Made by a program: the position numbers and the translations under genes. From Ceratotherium simum simum (lineage: Eukaryota > Chordata > Mammalia > Perissodactyla > Rhinocerotidae), in assembly GCF_000283155.1 (NCBI RefSeq), contig NW_004454166.1, forward strand, positions 3,164,161-3,228,160: a DNA stretch of 64,000 nucleotides, given 5' to 3'. The notes beneath the pieces were generated by a model. The model did no database searches, was not told where the DNA came from, and saw only the letters and a list, made by a program, of their open reading frames with translations. Positions 28,861 to 41,369 of the stretch are shown one piece after another (positions within the stretch are counted from its first letter, which is position 1; each line of letters begins with the position of its first letter).

Positions 28861-28924
28861 CAGCTCAGAGCGCATCGCCAAGGGGGCTGAGCACTGTGGC
28901 CTGAGCAGTAGCGGACTTCCATTC

Positions 28925-29317
28925 TACTCCTGCCATCCTGTGTGCTGGACACTGGTGTGCTGCCCCACTGCCCCTTCAGGATGGAGACACTCATTTCCCC
29001 TGGGAGCTCCCCAAAGGGAGCTTTGTCAGTTAAGCTTATGTCCCCTCCCTGGGGGGCAGCCTACATCCCATGGTCATTGTGAAGGGATAGTTCTAGCCTC
29101 CTTGCCTCAATTCAGGACGACTGTGAAGGACCATGGGATCCAGAGGTCCCCGTGGGACGGCTGAGGCCGTGACGGCAGCTGCATCCCATTCCCACTTGTG
29201 CCTCTGACCGATCCCGCCTCACTCCCCCTCTTCCAAGTTTGTTCCTGAGAGCACTCCCTGATAAACTTCCTGTATCTCTGTCTTAGATCTGTTTCCTGGG
29301 TCACCCGACCTAAGCCA
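28925..29317 (+). mobile_element. Solitary LTR-like remnant, same family as 51941-52375
   Basis: The 3' part reads CTGAGAGCACTCCCTGATAA, ACTTCCTG, GTCTTAGATCTGTTTCCTGG and CCCGACCTAAGCCA, with the same closing order as the better-defined LTR at 51941-52375. The 5' edge is uncertain. It is non-coding. Confidence 0.5.
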
Positions 29318-29749
29318 CCTGCCATCAAAGGTCACTGGGACTCCGTCTTTCTTGCAGCCTGAAGGAGCCTGAGTGATAAGGCGGCGGGAAGAGAGGCGAT
29401 GAATTCTGAGTGAAGCCCAGGCAGCAACGAGGCTGCTTCAGCTCCACTGTGGCCTGGCACCTCAGCCAGGGAAGCCGGGCCGGCTTTGGTTCCTTAAACC
29501 CCAGCTCGAGCAAGGATTTGTTTTTGCTCTTCTCCCCACACACACACATTCTTTAAGTACATATAGAGGCTGTGACTCTCCTCAGGCTTTTGCCGTGCGT
29601 GATCCCAGGGCTGTAACTGAGGACCATCAAATCCACTCGAGAACAATCCATGTGACGCATTAAATTCCAAAGCAATGGAGTTTGGTACTCTGGCTGGGGT
29701 GGTGGCTGCTATCTGTCTGCTGGCTCACAGTCCACACTCAGTCTTCTAG

Positions 29750-30370
29750 ATCCTCCTCTGTGCTGCAGGGGCTCAGAGCCCCGGAACCACATTTCCCAGA
29801 ATCCCCTGCCAGCTGGCTTCCATTTAGGTTCTGCTAATAAGAAGCGGTCATGGGAGATTGGAAAGTACACATAAGGGAAAAGCTATTTTTTTCTGCTTTG
29901 GTAGCAGCAGCAGGAGCTCCGGGGGCCCCAGCAGCCCTGCACTGGCAGTGGGGGGGCTCCGGGCTGACTGCTCAGTGGCCGGGGCGGGGTCCCAACAGCA
30001 GCAGAAACAGCGGTGGCAGGAGCCTCAGAGGCCAGTGTGCTTGGGTCCCCATTATTTTATTTGCATTCCAAATCTGCTCTGTGGTCACCCCCATAAACTC
30101 CTCGGAAGTCAGAATCCATTATCCATCAGCATGCAGTGAGGAAGACAGAAACCACTTCGGGCATTTCAGAGGCAATGGCAACACCATCTCCCTTTTCGTT
30201 CCTCCAGCCCAAGGGGCTTAGTAGCTTTCTGTAAATACTTATCTCCTGCGACAGCACCTACCTGTTTTGCTCCTCCATCCCTTCTACAATGTTCTCACCA
30301 GTTCCCTGTATTAAATCTCCCTTGAAAAGCCCGAAGTGCTTTTCATTTTCCTGACTGCATGCTGATTGAT
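29750..30370 (+). mobile_element. LTR-like remnant, family not assigned
   Basis: The 3' part has CAGTTCCCTGTATTAAATCT, CCCTTGAAAAGCC and TTTTCATTTTCCTGACTGCA, resembling the polyadenylation region of a solitary LTR. A related closing segment occurs at 34690-35110. Edges are approximate. Confidence 0.4.
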
Positions 30371-30664
30371 AACGGCTTCCAGCTTCTGAGGAGTTCACAA
30401 GAATGACCACAGAACTGATTCAGAATGCAAATAAAATAACGGAGGCAAAACCCCAAGTGGATCATTTATGAGGACTTTTTTTTTCCCCGAAAGAGATGTT
30501 GCTAATATCAAAGAAAGGAGTCTGTTTCATAAAAAGTCAATTCAAAATAACAGTGCAGGTTGAATTGGGAGCAATAAGGCTGCGTTTTCTTTTTCAGAGA
30601 ACTCTTCAGAATGCATAGGATAACACAGAGAAAAAAACTTAAGTTTCAACATTCACCAGACAAG

Positions 30665-30812
30665 AGTAAATACTGCCATCGGTGTGATCGTGGACAGTCA
30701 CTGAATATTTCTGGGCATCAGTTCTCCTATTTGAAAAATGGGAAGAACAATACCAACTTCTCAGGATCGTTTGTGAGAAATGAAGAAGACAATTATGAAA
30801 AGGCATAACCCA
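30665..30812 (+). mobile_element. MIR remnant
   Basis: GGACAGTCACTGAATATTTC, GGGCATCAGTTCTCCTATTT and GAAAAATGGGAAGAACAATA follow the sense MIR core. Confidence 0.7.
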
Positions 30813-32269
30813 GAGTGGCCGCACATAAAGGGCAATTCTTATCATTCCTCCAGGCAGCTGAGTTAGCAAAATTCCACCTGATGTCAGCTCAGAATCCCCA
30901 GAAAAATCAGTGGGGAGTAAAGTGTACACCAAAGATTCCAGCAGGCGGTGGGATTCAGCCGCCACCTCTTGGAAAAATCCTTCTGTTTCCATTGTTCATC
31001 TTTAACGTGTCCCTACTAAGCACGAGCAAAATTTATTCCAACAACAGTTTAGGAACTGTACCGGTCAAGCCCTACATTGGAACTTCCTTTTTTGGTCTCT
31101 TCTAATGTCACAGGGGAGGGCAGTGAGGGCCCGCCCTGCCCCAGAAAATGATCTGCTGTCGGGCAGAGCAGGAGGCCACGCAGAGGGAAGACTCTTGGAG
31201 CCCTGTGCCCACTGAGGGACATAGTCTCTGCAGATCATGGTGCATTTAGGGAAGGGCTTCCATCCTTATATGACTTCAACTGCACTCTGATCTCTGGGCA
31301 GCCATGTTTGTCTTTGGGAGGTGTGAGCACGCATGCTCATCTGAGTATTTGATTTGTGCTGGGGGGGAAACAAGATCTGCTCTGACATGTCATACAGGCA
31401 GTGGAATCTCTAAGGAGATGGAAGGGCGATGGGGGACGCTGGTTGGTGTTGCTGGATGGGGAAGCATATCACTGTCTGTGTGGATGTTTCAAGCCCACCT
31501 TGGACCATTCTGCTGCCAACCCTCTGCCCAGGACAACGCTGGTCTCAAATGAATAATGAGGACTTTGAGAAAACATTGGGGTTAGATTGCTGGTCATATT
31601 TTCCATACAGGGTAGAGATCTTCATCATGTTGGCTTGAAGAAGAAGGTGCCCTCCGTTTCCCAAGGGATGGCAGGACTTAAAAGGGAAATACCAAACAAT
31701 TGGGTACATCCACCCACATGGTCTGCAAAGGTGAAAAATACTCTTTTTCTCTGCATGTCCCCTTGGGCTATAGGACAGTCACATTTTGCATACTATTTAA
31801 AATATTTTCTTACATGAAAATGCTTTTGATAGACCCAAGCCTTGAGGAAGGTTCAACGTGTCCAATGAGTCTTGAGCAGCAGGTTTGCAGGGAATTAAGA
31901 GGAGGGGCAGGATGGGAAGCGTGGCCCACACCACTGCCACCCTTCTGCTGATGGCAGTAAATGGAGGGGCATCCTTCCGAGAAACTGTGATCAGACGGCC
32001 CAAAGGGTTCAAGTCGTGACCAGCCACAAAGCAAGTGGTGGCCTAAGGCAGGGATGGGTGCAGTGGAGAGGAGTGGGGACCAACAGGAGATGGCTGGACG
32101 GATGGCCCAAGACGGGCAGGACCAACTCCCTCTTTTTCCAGTTATAATACAAGAGTCAAGACTGTTTAGAATAGAAAAATATCAGAAATCAAGGAAATGT
32201 CCAAGAAATAGGGCAATAGCGAAGTAAACTGTGATAGACACACAATGAAATATTATGACACATGCATTC

Positions 32270-32870
32270 AATCACCAGCACTGTTGAGCACCTAACGTGT
32301 GCTGGGCACGTGCCAGGCAGGCATCAGATAAAGAGTGAGCAAAGTTAACATGGTCCTAGATTGCATGGAGCTTGCAGTCAGGTGGGAGATACAGACATTA
32401 AACAATAAATACACTGATAAATATATATATAATTACAAACCACAATAAGTGATATGAAGGAAAAGAACAGGGTGCTATAAGAGAGAACTACAAGACCTTA
32501 ATTTAGACTGGGGGTCAAGGAGGGCTTTTCTGCGGAGGTGGCATTTGCACTGAGACCTGAAGTAGTCAGCTAAGAGCAAGGGAGAGAGCGTCCTAGGAAG
32601 AGAGATTGCAAGTACAAAGGTCCTGAGGCAGGAAAGAGATTGGGAAATCAAAGGAACTGAAACAATGCCAGTCGAGCTGAAAGTGCTAACTGAGGAGGAG
32701 ACGAGCACGGAATGTGACTGGCAAGGCGGACAGGTGCAAGGGGAGGCAGAACCTCACAGGCTGCATCAAGGATGCTGGGCTTAATTTTGAATGTGAAGGG
32801 AACCACTGAAGGGTTCTGATCAGGATGTGATTTTATCTAGGTTACGCAGACTTGAACATTACATTACAAA
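32270..32870 (-). mobile_element. L2 antisense
   Basis: GAGCACCTAACGTGTGCTGG, GCATGGAGCTTGCAGTCAGG, GAGGTGGCATTTGCACTGAG, ACAAAGGTCCTGAGGCAGGA and GGGTTCTGATCAGGATGTGA give the antisense L2 order. Confidence 0.65.
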
Positions 32871-32894
32871 AGTTATAAAGGATTGGAAAAACCG

Positions 32895-33353
32895 ATATTC
32901 TGATTGTGCCAGACACTGGCTAGTTGTTCACCAAATCCATTTCCTTTTCCTCCTGGGCACACGGTTAGATTGCATTTTCCAGCCTCCCTTATAGTTAGGC
33001 GTGGCCAGGAGATATTTCTAGCCAATGGAATGTGGGTAGAAGTGGCATATGGTACTCCAGGTCTGGCCCATGAAAACCTCCCACAAGCCCCTTCATGCTC
33101 CCTCATTTCCCCCATCTGGCAACCAAAGTCACCGGATCCATCAGACAACTCCAAGGCCTAAGGAACAGTAATGACCGAAGATGGAAGGGCCTGGGTTCAT
33201 GAGTCATCATGTGGAAAGACTGTCCACCAACCAGAAACATCTACTTTGGACGTTGCATAATAAATAAATAAATAAATATTTACTGTGTTAATCCACTAAG
33301 ATTCTGAGATACCTTTGTTACAGCAGCTAGTGTTATTTATCCTACCTAATACT
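32895..33353 (+). mobile_element. LTR-like remnant (ERVL/MaLR type)
   Basis: CCAGCCTCCCTTATAGTTAG, GGCGTGGCCAGGAG, GCCAATGGAATGTGGGTAGA and CATGAAAACCTCCCACAAGC, then the terminal GTGTTAATCCACTAAGATTC and TTTGTTACAGCAGCTAG. It is the pattern of an old mammalian solitary LTR, broken and non-coding. Confidence 0.6.
33255..33280. repeat. (TAAA)n tract
   Basis: Short run of TAAA units within the 3' part of an LTR-like remnant. Confidence 0.85.
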
Positions 33354-33739
33354 GTAATGGAAGTAAAAAAGACAGGATAAAAATTGTATATACAGTACGT
33401 TCACAATTACATAAAAATCACTCCCCCTAAGTAAAAATGTTAACACTGGTTGGTCCTGGGTTGTTTGATTATAGCTTTTTCTTCTTTTTACTTTTCAATA
33501 TTTTCCAATATCCTTTAATGAGCATGTATTATTTTAATAACAGGAAAACTTTACTGAAAACTTTTTTTGAAAGGATGTTATGAGGAGGCCCATTTTTTTT
33601 TACAGGCAAAAATAGCAACATCATCACCAACAAAATAATACTCCCTCTTGGAATAGATTAATTTTTACTGACAGCTTTGCGTTTTCCTGAATAAGAGCCA
33701 GAGTTCTGAGCAAGCACAAGCACATTCTCCTCCACTTAG

Positions 33740-33885
33740 AATACTGGAAAAGCAAAGAACAAGGGCCTGCAGACGTAGATCCAGGCTGCGTGGCCATTTT
33801 CTAGAAGGGAACCTGGGGCAAGTCCCTTCTCATCTCTCTTCTCAGGTTTCCCTCTGCAGAACATGCGGAGATAACATTCTTGAAG
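33740..33885 (+). mobile_element. MIR remnant
   Basis: GATCCAGGCTGCGTGGCC, GGGGCAAGTCCCTTCTCATC and TCAGGTTTCCCTCTGCAGAA follow the sense MIR pattern. Confidence 0.6.
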
Positions 33886-33959
33886 TTAGTTTTAGCTCTA
33901 CTGAAACATTTGTGTTTGTTATCTAAGATTTTGTTTTCTGGGGTTCTCCTTTATTAGTA

Positions 33960-34125
33960 AATTCTCAACAACAACCCCAATGGGATGGACTATGTATTAT
34001 TATTATCTCCATTTTACAGATGAGGGAGCTGAGAGGTTAAGAAATTTGTCTATGGTCACATAACCAGTAGGCAGTAGAACTATAACTCACACCTTCTAAC
34101 CACACGCTATCCTGCCTCCCTTCGC
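33960..34125 (-). mobile_element. MIR remnant
   Basis: TCTCCATTTTACAGATGAGG, GAGAGGTTAAGAAATTTGTC and CTTCTAACCACACGCTATCC follow the reverse MIR pattern. Confidence 0.65.
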
Positions 34126-34689
34126 CAGAACCAGTCACTGATCAGAAAATGAGCTCTCTGCAGTGGGTGAGAGAGAGTCCCAAGCAGCCTTGGTCTAGGG
34201 AAGGAGTAAAGATAGAGTAGGAGGTAGGGAGAGGAGGAGGAGGGAGGGTAGCTAGGCAAGGATGTGTTGGTAAATGTGTAACTGGCTCTTTGGGGGGAAA
34301 AATGGCAGAGGGGCTCTGATTTGTAATGTTTGCCAATTTCCATGGTGTGAATACTCCCACCAAGGCAGATTTCAAGCTACCAACCATTTAACAACTGGCA
34401 CACCAATTCCTGATCATTTAACAACTGGCTCTTGGCTCTCTCGGGAGCCTGTAGGAGCCGGCTGCAGCACGCTAGGGACCAAGCCAGTCCTCTCTGGCTT
34501 CAATGTTAGAAATGTGAAGAGGAATGCAAAATGCCTAGTTTTCACTTGCGCAAGGGGTGGGGGAGACTGTCTTCCCAGAAATGGGGGAGGGGGCTTCAAA
34601 GCAGAGTGGGAACAGCTGGAGAGAAGGGGCTTGTACAGTTATCTACCAATTATCTCAGCCCGCACGCTGCCCTCTCCACTCTGCTCCTG

Positions 34690-35110
34690 GATGCTGGGGC
34701 TGGGACTCTGAGTGGAAGGCAGCAGAAGGGGAGAAGGACTCAGGCATCCCTGTTTTCCTGCTCCCGTCAGGGTCCTGCCTCCAGCCCCTTTTGGTACTTC
34801 CAGCACCCGTCCTGCTATGCCCCCTTGGAGGTGCAGGCAGCAGCTGGGCAGTGCCCCTCCTTAGACATCTGAATCCTACCTGTGTGGGCCTTCTTCTCTG
34901 AGCTCCTAGGTTCTGGAAACCTCACCTCTTCCTTTCATTCTTCTAGCCCTAGGGGTGGTAACTGTTTCTTTCAGCAGTTGGTATTTCTGGACCGCCTCAG
35001 TGTTCCCTTTATACTTCTTTATCCTTCCAACACCTATTAAACAATTCCCAGTGTTAAATCCCCTCTGCTTGAAATGCCTAGTTAGGTTTCTGTTTTTCTG
35101 ACTGGACTCC
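34690..35110 (+). mobile_element. LTR-like remnant, related to 29750-30370
   Basis: CACCTATTAAACAATTCCCA, GTTAAATCCCCTCTGCTTGA and GTTTCTGTTTTTCTGACTGG resemble the closing part of the element at 29750-30370. Edges are approximate. Confidence 0.4.
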
Positions 35111-35714
35111 CATCCTCTCCATCTACCCTGTGGTCACTATGAGGACTTGGTCCTCCAAGCACAAGCCCTGTATGTCAGGCCCGAATTAAAATGGCCTTCC
35201 CCACTCATGTCCTCGACGGCGCCCCCGACCTCGGGGGTGCTGAAGCTCCTTCCTCCACACCCAGAACTGCATGTTGTAATTGCCTCCCGCTGGGACGGAG
35301 TCCCCCACGCCCCCATCTCCATCCCCTCCCCACCCTAGGGCAGGAAAGTGTTCTCTCCTCTTTAAGGCTGGGAAGGAGCAGGAGTTCAGGACTGCTCGTT
35401 AAATTGCATGGAGCGGAGTTGAATGAACTGGGTTCCCTAGTTTTGGGGGGCACTGGAGCAGGATCCTCAGGAGGAGCTATCAAGGAGAAGGAGAAGGACA
35501 GAGAAGGACACCGGCCAAGAGCAGATGCTCAGTTAGCTCCGCAGTGTGAGGGGGACCAAGAGATGAGCAGCAGCCCAAGGCAGAGGAGCTGGTCATCGCG
35601 GAGACCCAAAGGCCGCCACAGGTCGGGAGATCAGGACGCCCCTGGGGGATGTCAGAATTAGGGTCTGTGTCTTCTGGTCTGATGATGTTTGCTGAGACTG
35701 TTTCTTTACAGTTA

Positions 35715-35860
35715 AGCCAGAAAGGGCTCTGGGCTTAGAGTGGGAAGTACAGGGTTCCAGGCCCAGTTTTCTCATCAACTCCGTGTCCCATAATTATGGT
35801 CCTTCCTCTCTCTGGGCCTCAGTTTCCTCACGGATAAAATGAGGGGGCAGGTGCCATATA
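35715..35860 (+). mobile_element. MIR remnant
   Basis: TCTCTCTGGGCCTCAGTTTC and CTCACGGATAAAATGAGGG follow the sense MIR core. Confidence 0.6.
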
Positions 35861-35864
35861 CTGT

Positions 35865-36345
35865 GTTTGCTGAGTGCTTATTCGGGACACAGTGTGCTGA
35901 TGCTAGACCCTGGGGAGTCGTAATGACTAAGCCAAAATCCCTGTCTTCTAGAAACTCCCAGTCTAATGGAGGTGACAGGTTAAAAAATATACATATAAGG
36001 CAGTGTGACTATTGCCAGGACAGGGTGGGTACAGAGGGTTGTGGGAGCACAGAGGAGGGGCACCTCTCTTGTGAGGAGGTGGCTTGGAGGAGACAGGGAA
36101 GAATGAGTGTGAGTTAGCCAGGCAAAGATGATGAGAGAGGGGATGATCAGGCACAGGGAACAGCATATGCAAAGGCCTGGAGGCAAGAGAGAGCTTGGCT
36201 CTCTGGAGGACCAGAAGGAAAGGCAAGGTTGCTGCCGGGTGATATGCAAGGGGTAGGGGGCCAGCTGTCAGGCAGGGCGTTGGACCGCACGTTCCAAAGG
36301 GGGGCCATGGAAGAGCTGTAAACCAGGACGTCACAAGTCCATTGT
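35865..36345 (-). mobile_element. L2 antisense
   Basis: GCTGAGTGCTTATTCGGGAC, GTGTGAGTTAGCCAGGCAAA, GCACAGGGAACAGCATATGC and AAAGGCCTGGAGGCAAGAG give the complement of the L2 3' region. Confidence 0.7.
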
Positions 36346-36354
36346 GCTCTTTAA

Positions 36355-36848
36355 AAAGAAGGAATCCTGCCATTTGTGACAACACGGATGGACCTGGAGG
36401 ACATTATGCTAAGTGAAATAAACCAGACACAGAAAGACAAATACTGTATGGTATCATTGATATGTGGAATCTATAATAGTCAAACTCATAGAAGCAGAGA
36501 GTAGAATGGTGGTTGCCAGGGGCTGGGGGAGGGGGAAATGGGGAGATGCCAGTCAAAGGGTACAAACTTCCAGCTATGCAGGGTGAATAAGTTCTGGGGA
36601 TCTAATGGACAGCATGGTGACTATAGTTAATACCATATACCTGAAACTTGCTAAAAGAGTAGATCTTAAGTGTTCTCACCACACACACACGCAAAAGAAA
36701 GAAAATGGCAGCTATGTGAGGTGATGGGTATGTGGATTAGCTTGATTGTGGTGATCATTTCACAATGTGTATATTTAAATCATCAAGGTGTACCCCTTAA
36801 ATGTATACAATTCCTATTTGTCAAGAATACCTCAATAAAGCTTAAAAA
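36355..36848 (+). mobile_element. L1 3' end
   Basis: ACACGGATGGACCTGGAGGA, ATTATGCTAAGTGAAATAAA, GGTATCATTGATATGTGGAA, GGTTGCCAGGGGCTGGGGGA and a closing TACCTCAATAAAGCTTAAAA are diagnostic of the L1 ORF2 end and 3' untranslated region. The fragment is 5' truncated and not functional. Confidence 0.9.
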
Positions 36849-39349
36849 AGCTACTGTGGCTGCTGTGTGGAAAATGGATGGGCACAAAGGGAAGACAGGA
36901 AGCAAGGAAGCCCATTAGAAACTGTTGTGGAATCCAAGTGAGAGGTGAGGGTGACCCGGCTGGAGGAGAGTCCATGATTCAAAAGATGGGAAGGAGGTGG
37001 AATGGACAGGGCTCAGAGATGGCCCGATGAGAGGGCTGAGGAAGGTGGAGAAGTGAAGAATGGCTTTCCGGTTTGGGCAGACGGGTGGATGGTGGTGCCT
37101 CTCCTCACCTGCACAGTCGGCAGAGGGGAGCTGGCCAGACCAGCGGGTGGGGTCTTTGCCCAGGTTCCTGGGTGGGTGGCTGAGCCAAGGGAGCTTTGTA
37201 GCTCTAAAGCCACCAGGCCTCCTCCAGGCTTTTTGCCCCCACCCCCAACCTCCCTCCTTTCCCGGCCATTCGCAGATGCAAGCATCGCCAACAATTAGAA
37301 ATATTTAATTTTGCTTTACAGTATGTTCTATTTTTGTTAAATAAATTAGTATCCACCAGGAAAACCAAATTGTTGACCAGTCGACCTCAAAGCCTGAGAC
37401 ATGCAATTTGCAGTCTGTTGGAATCTAAGCTGGGGCAGGATGCAGCTCGGCCTGGGGGCTGGGGCAGGGCTCAAATGAGGCAGCTGGGCAGCGGCAGTCC
37501 AGGTGAGAGGCCAGGGTGGCCAGGCAGAAAGAGAGAAAGGAACAGACCAGAGAAATAGTAAACGGAAAATTGGCAGGACTTGGGGACTCACGGACAGGTG
37601 ATTGAGCAAGGGTGCTGTGCTGGGAGGCAGGCTGCCCGGGTTCTAGCTTGGGATCCCCTAGTCGCTTTGGTGGTGGTCTCTCCTAGTGTGTAAGGAGAAA
37701 AAAGTTTATGTTACCTGAAAGCCAGGCCCAGAATTCCTCTTAAGAGGGAATGATCTTGGTGCAGGAAGAAACTTTGATGAGCCTCCTGGGTGGAAGGTAA
37801 GAACCTCAGTGAGCACCTGGGCAGGCCAGGGCAGTCGCAGGGGGTGGGGTGGAGGGGTCGGGGGGTGGGGGGGCCAGCCACTCTGCCGGAGAAAACAGGA
37901 GGGAGTTATTTTTCCTGCAAAGAAGGAGAAGGCCTGAGAGGAGTGGGAGGCAGGGAGAGACCACTGGAGGAGAACTGGCCCCTGAAAGGTGGGGGTATGG
38001 CGAAGGATAACAGAACAGGAGTAAGTAATGTCAGACTTGAAGTCATTCAAATGACATTCTCTGGTGCAAACCCCTCCGCCCATCCCCCAGCCTTCACTGG
38101 AACCCCTTACAAGTCCTCCTAAAAGGGGAGGGCTTTTGGTGTGTTTGTTTTTGTTTTGTATGTCTGCTGTAATCAAGAAAGAGGCTGCATTTCCTGCACG
38201 GATCAGTGTGGCCCGGAGCTGAGGAAAACTTGAAGGATTGTGGGATGGTCCAAATCCTGAATGAATTCAGAAGCAGCAGGACCATGAGAGCGCGAGGCCC
38301 TGGGGATGTGAAGAAATCTTGGGTTTAATTATGGGCAACCCCGAACTGAGGGATGGGGCTTCCTGACAACCTTTCCAAGCTCCCAATGGCTGACATCATG
38401 TTACACATAAGATGCGAGGGTTGGGCAGGAGGCTCTCCAAATCTTGAATGTGTCTTGGTGTCTCCACCTGTAAAATGGTTTGTGTGTGAGTTTTATCTGC
38501 CAGTGTGTGTACACACACGAGTGCATGTGTGTGTGGCAGGGCAAAGGCGAGGTTCACTGACGGGACAGTCTCCCAGGCCCCTCCCAGCCCTAATGGCCCT
38601 CAGCTCTGAGTCCTGATGAGTCACCGCTCCCACCTCCCACCCTGGAAACAAGGGCTGGCAGGCAGGTGTCCCTGGCACGCCTGATTGAGAACCCATTCTC
38701 CCTCTTGGCTCAGCTCCCCAACTAGAAACCCAGATGGCTCCACATGGGGGCTGGGGAGTATTCACTTGGCTTCATGGGCTAAGCCTAAAAATCTTCCATC
38801 GACCAAAAAAATCTTCCATGAATTCTCCCAGGGGGGAAAGAGACAGGAGTTAGCAGAGGAAAAAGCAGAGAGGGAGAGAAAGTCTGCTGTGTTGATAGCC
38901 CCGACTGGCTGTCTCTGGCTGACGAGGGTCAGGAGGCTCCTGCCAGCAGCAGAAACCAGGACTAGGCTGTGAAACACCAGGAGTGGACCAGGAGCAAACA
39001 CAGTGGGCATCTTCAACTGTGTTCAGGGCTGGAGTGGGGCCAGCGGAAGCTGGGAAGCTGGAGCTAGGGGTCCCTCTGGGTAGGATGGATTCTCTCTTCT
39101 CCCCCCAACCTCTCGTCTGGCCTTGAGGGGGTCCTCACTGCCATCCACCATGGCTCTTGTAAGACTCCTGCTCAACTTACGGGTCCCTTATGCTGGTGAA
39201 TTCAAGAGTCACAATTCCCTGTATTTATAGGATTTGCATCTGGTTTATAGCTGACTACTTTATAGTGGACATTAGTTTCTCTTGCTCTGCAACCGATCCC
39301 CTTTGGATGATATTAGCATCCTGATTTTAATTTAGAGATTTTGTTAGTC

Positions 39350-39900
39350 AGAGTCTGTGACAGCCACACTCTAAGATGGCCCCAGTGATTCTCGCCTCCT
39401 GGTAATCACACCCTCCCACCCTGAATAGGGCTGGCCAGTAGGATACCAGTAGGATATTACAGTAGGATTTCCAAGACAAGATCATACCAAGACCCTGCAG
39501 CTTCAGCCCTGCTTCTTCTGGATCACTCATGCTGGTGGAAGTGGGCCACCAAGTCATGAGGACAGCCAAGCAGCCCTATGGAGAGGTCCTTGTGGTGAGC
39601 AACTGAGTCCTTCTGCCAGTAGCCAGCATCAACTTGCCGGCCACGTGACTGAGCCACCTTGGAAGCAAATCTCCAGCCCCATAAGCCTTAGGTGACTGCA
39701 GTCCTAGTGACATCCTGCCTGCCTACATATGAGAGACCTCAAGCCAGAACCTTCTAGCTAAGTCACTCCTGAATTCCTGATCCACAGAAACTATTTGAGG
39801 TAACAAAAGTTTATTGTTGCTTTGAGCTACATGTAGCTCATGTAGCTCAAAGCAACAATTTTGGGATAATTTGTTATGAAGTAATAGATAACGAATACAG
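39350..39900 (+). mobile_element. LTR remnant (MaLR/ERVL type) with 3' hairpin
   Basis: GGATCACTCATGCTGGTGGA, CAAGTCATGAGGACAGCCAA, GCAGCCCTATGGAGAGGTCC and the closing TTTTGGGATAATTTGTTATG with GATAACGAATACAG fit an old MaLR-type LTR. Its 3' part contains an inverted repeat at 39813-39859. It is non-coding. Confidence 0.7.
39813..39859. repeat. Perfect inverted repeat, 20-bp arms, 7-bp spacer
   Basis: ATTGTTGCTTTGAGCTACAT at 39813-39832 and its exact complement at 39840-39859, separated by GTAGCTC. Confidence 0.95.
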
Positions 39901-40339
39901 GGTCACAGAAGGAAACAGAATTCACCCTGGATGGGAAACAAGAGACTTTAGTAAGGACTACTCACAGAGTGGGGGGCAGATTAAGGGAGCAGAGAAGGCA
40001 GGAGCAGTTACATACCTCAGAGCAAAGGGGCAAAGGAAGAAATAGCGTCCCTGGAGCTTCCTAAGAGTGGGAGACCCAGAGGAGAAGCCATGGCCATGGA
40101 GGGCGGGGCACAGCTATTTCAGGAGACCCAATCCCAAAGCAGGGTGGGGGCTGCACCCTGACCCCTCTCTCTCCTCTTGGCCTCCAATCTCCTGCCTGTA
40201 CTCGCCACTGGCCAAACCCAAACAGAAGCCTGAAGACAAGGGATCCCCAGTGATGTTGACCATGGGATCAGCTTCCCAGGGCACAGAGAATGAGTCTGTG
40301 GGAGACAAGAAAAAGAGAGAAAACCAACAGAGATCCACT

Positions 40340-40705
40340 TGGCTGCACTCTCAAGTTATGCCAGGCTGCATCATGTGACTTACACTAAGCCAATCAGTGC
40401 GGCTATCCTCTAGCTACAGTGATTGGTTCAGGGATAGGCACATGACCCAAATCAACCAATCAAGCTAAGAGGACACAATTGTAGGGATTTTGTTGGGCTC
40501 TTGGGGAAGTGAGCTCCCTCTTTTGCTGGACTTGGTGCTCTGACGACGGAAACTAGAAACACTGTGCAGAGGCTGAGAATGTACCAGGCACGGGAGAAAG
40601 CAGACCCAGAGATGGAGGCATGGAGAAGCCTCATCCTGGACTTCACTGTTATCGTGGGTTCAGTAGGTTTTCTGTTACTTTCACCAGAAGAGTCCTGAAT
40701 GAAAC
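40340..40705 (+). mobile_element. ERVL-type LTR remnant (probable)
   Basis: CAATCAGTGCGGCTATCCTC, CAAATCAACCAATCAAGC and the closing GTTCAGTAGGTTTTCTGTTA with GAAGAGTCCTGAATGAAAC are the pattern of a solitary LTR. Its 5' edge is uncertain. Confidence 0.5.
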
Positions 40706-40734
40706 ACTCTCATCCACAGCCTTGATGATCCTGT

Positions 40735-40862
40735 GGCAGCTCTCTGGGGTCAGCCGGGCGGAGATTATTAATTCCATTTTCAGATGAAGAAAATGAGGTT
40801 CAGTTCTCTTCATCACTTGGCAACCAGTTCATTTAGATTCAGAATTAAGTTCACTACACTAG
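40735..40862 (-). mobile_element. MIR fragment
   Basis: TTCCATTTTCAGATGAAGAA and AATGAGGTTCAG follow the reverse MIR core. Confidence 0.5.
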
Positions 40863-41369
40863 CCTAGGCTTTTGGTGTATATTTTGTCCTCACATCGTAT
40901 AGTTTTAGATTTTTGACTTCTGATTCAGTGGCCTTGATGTATATATGCCTGTTATTGAAAGTTGCCTCAAATTCTCTTTAGAAATAAGTGGCACTCAATT
41001 ATTAATTTTAATCAACCGAACAAACAAGTGACAGTGGTTAGGAAGATTTCCCAAGGTCATGCATCTTGCAGGCGGTGGGTCTGAGACGGGAAGGCAGGAC
41101 TGAAGCAGGTCCTCAGGTCCTTCCTTGCCCAAATGGGAAAGGTTCTCCTTTCAGAACTACTTCTCCCATACTTTCCTCTTCTCCCTGCTTCCTCACTCCT
41201 TGAAGGGCTGTGTGAGGGCCAGCAGTGGGCAGGTGTGCGCTCACGGCTAACCTGTGAAGGACAGGCCACTCGCTCCGTGGGCGCCAGGGAGTTGGGAACA
41301 AAGCAAGGATGCTTTCCAGTCTGGCGGGGAGGCAAGAAGGAAGACATGTCCTGACTCCTGAGCTGGCCA

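Noticed and set aside
29940..30010. GC-rich stretch as a possible promoter or CpG island
   Set aside because: It is short, with few CpG dinucleotides, and lies within an LTR-like remnant. No downstream exon was recognised.
36355..36848. Possible functional LINE protein
   Set aside because: Only the very end of L1 ORF2 and the 3' untranslated region are present. It is truncated and interrupted.
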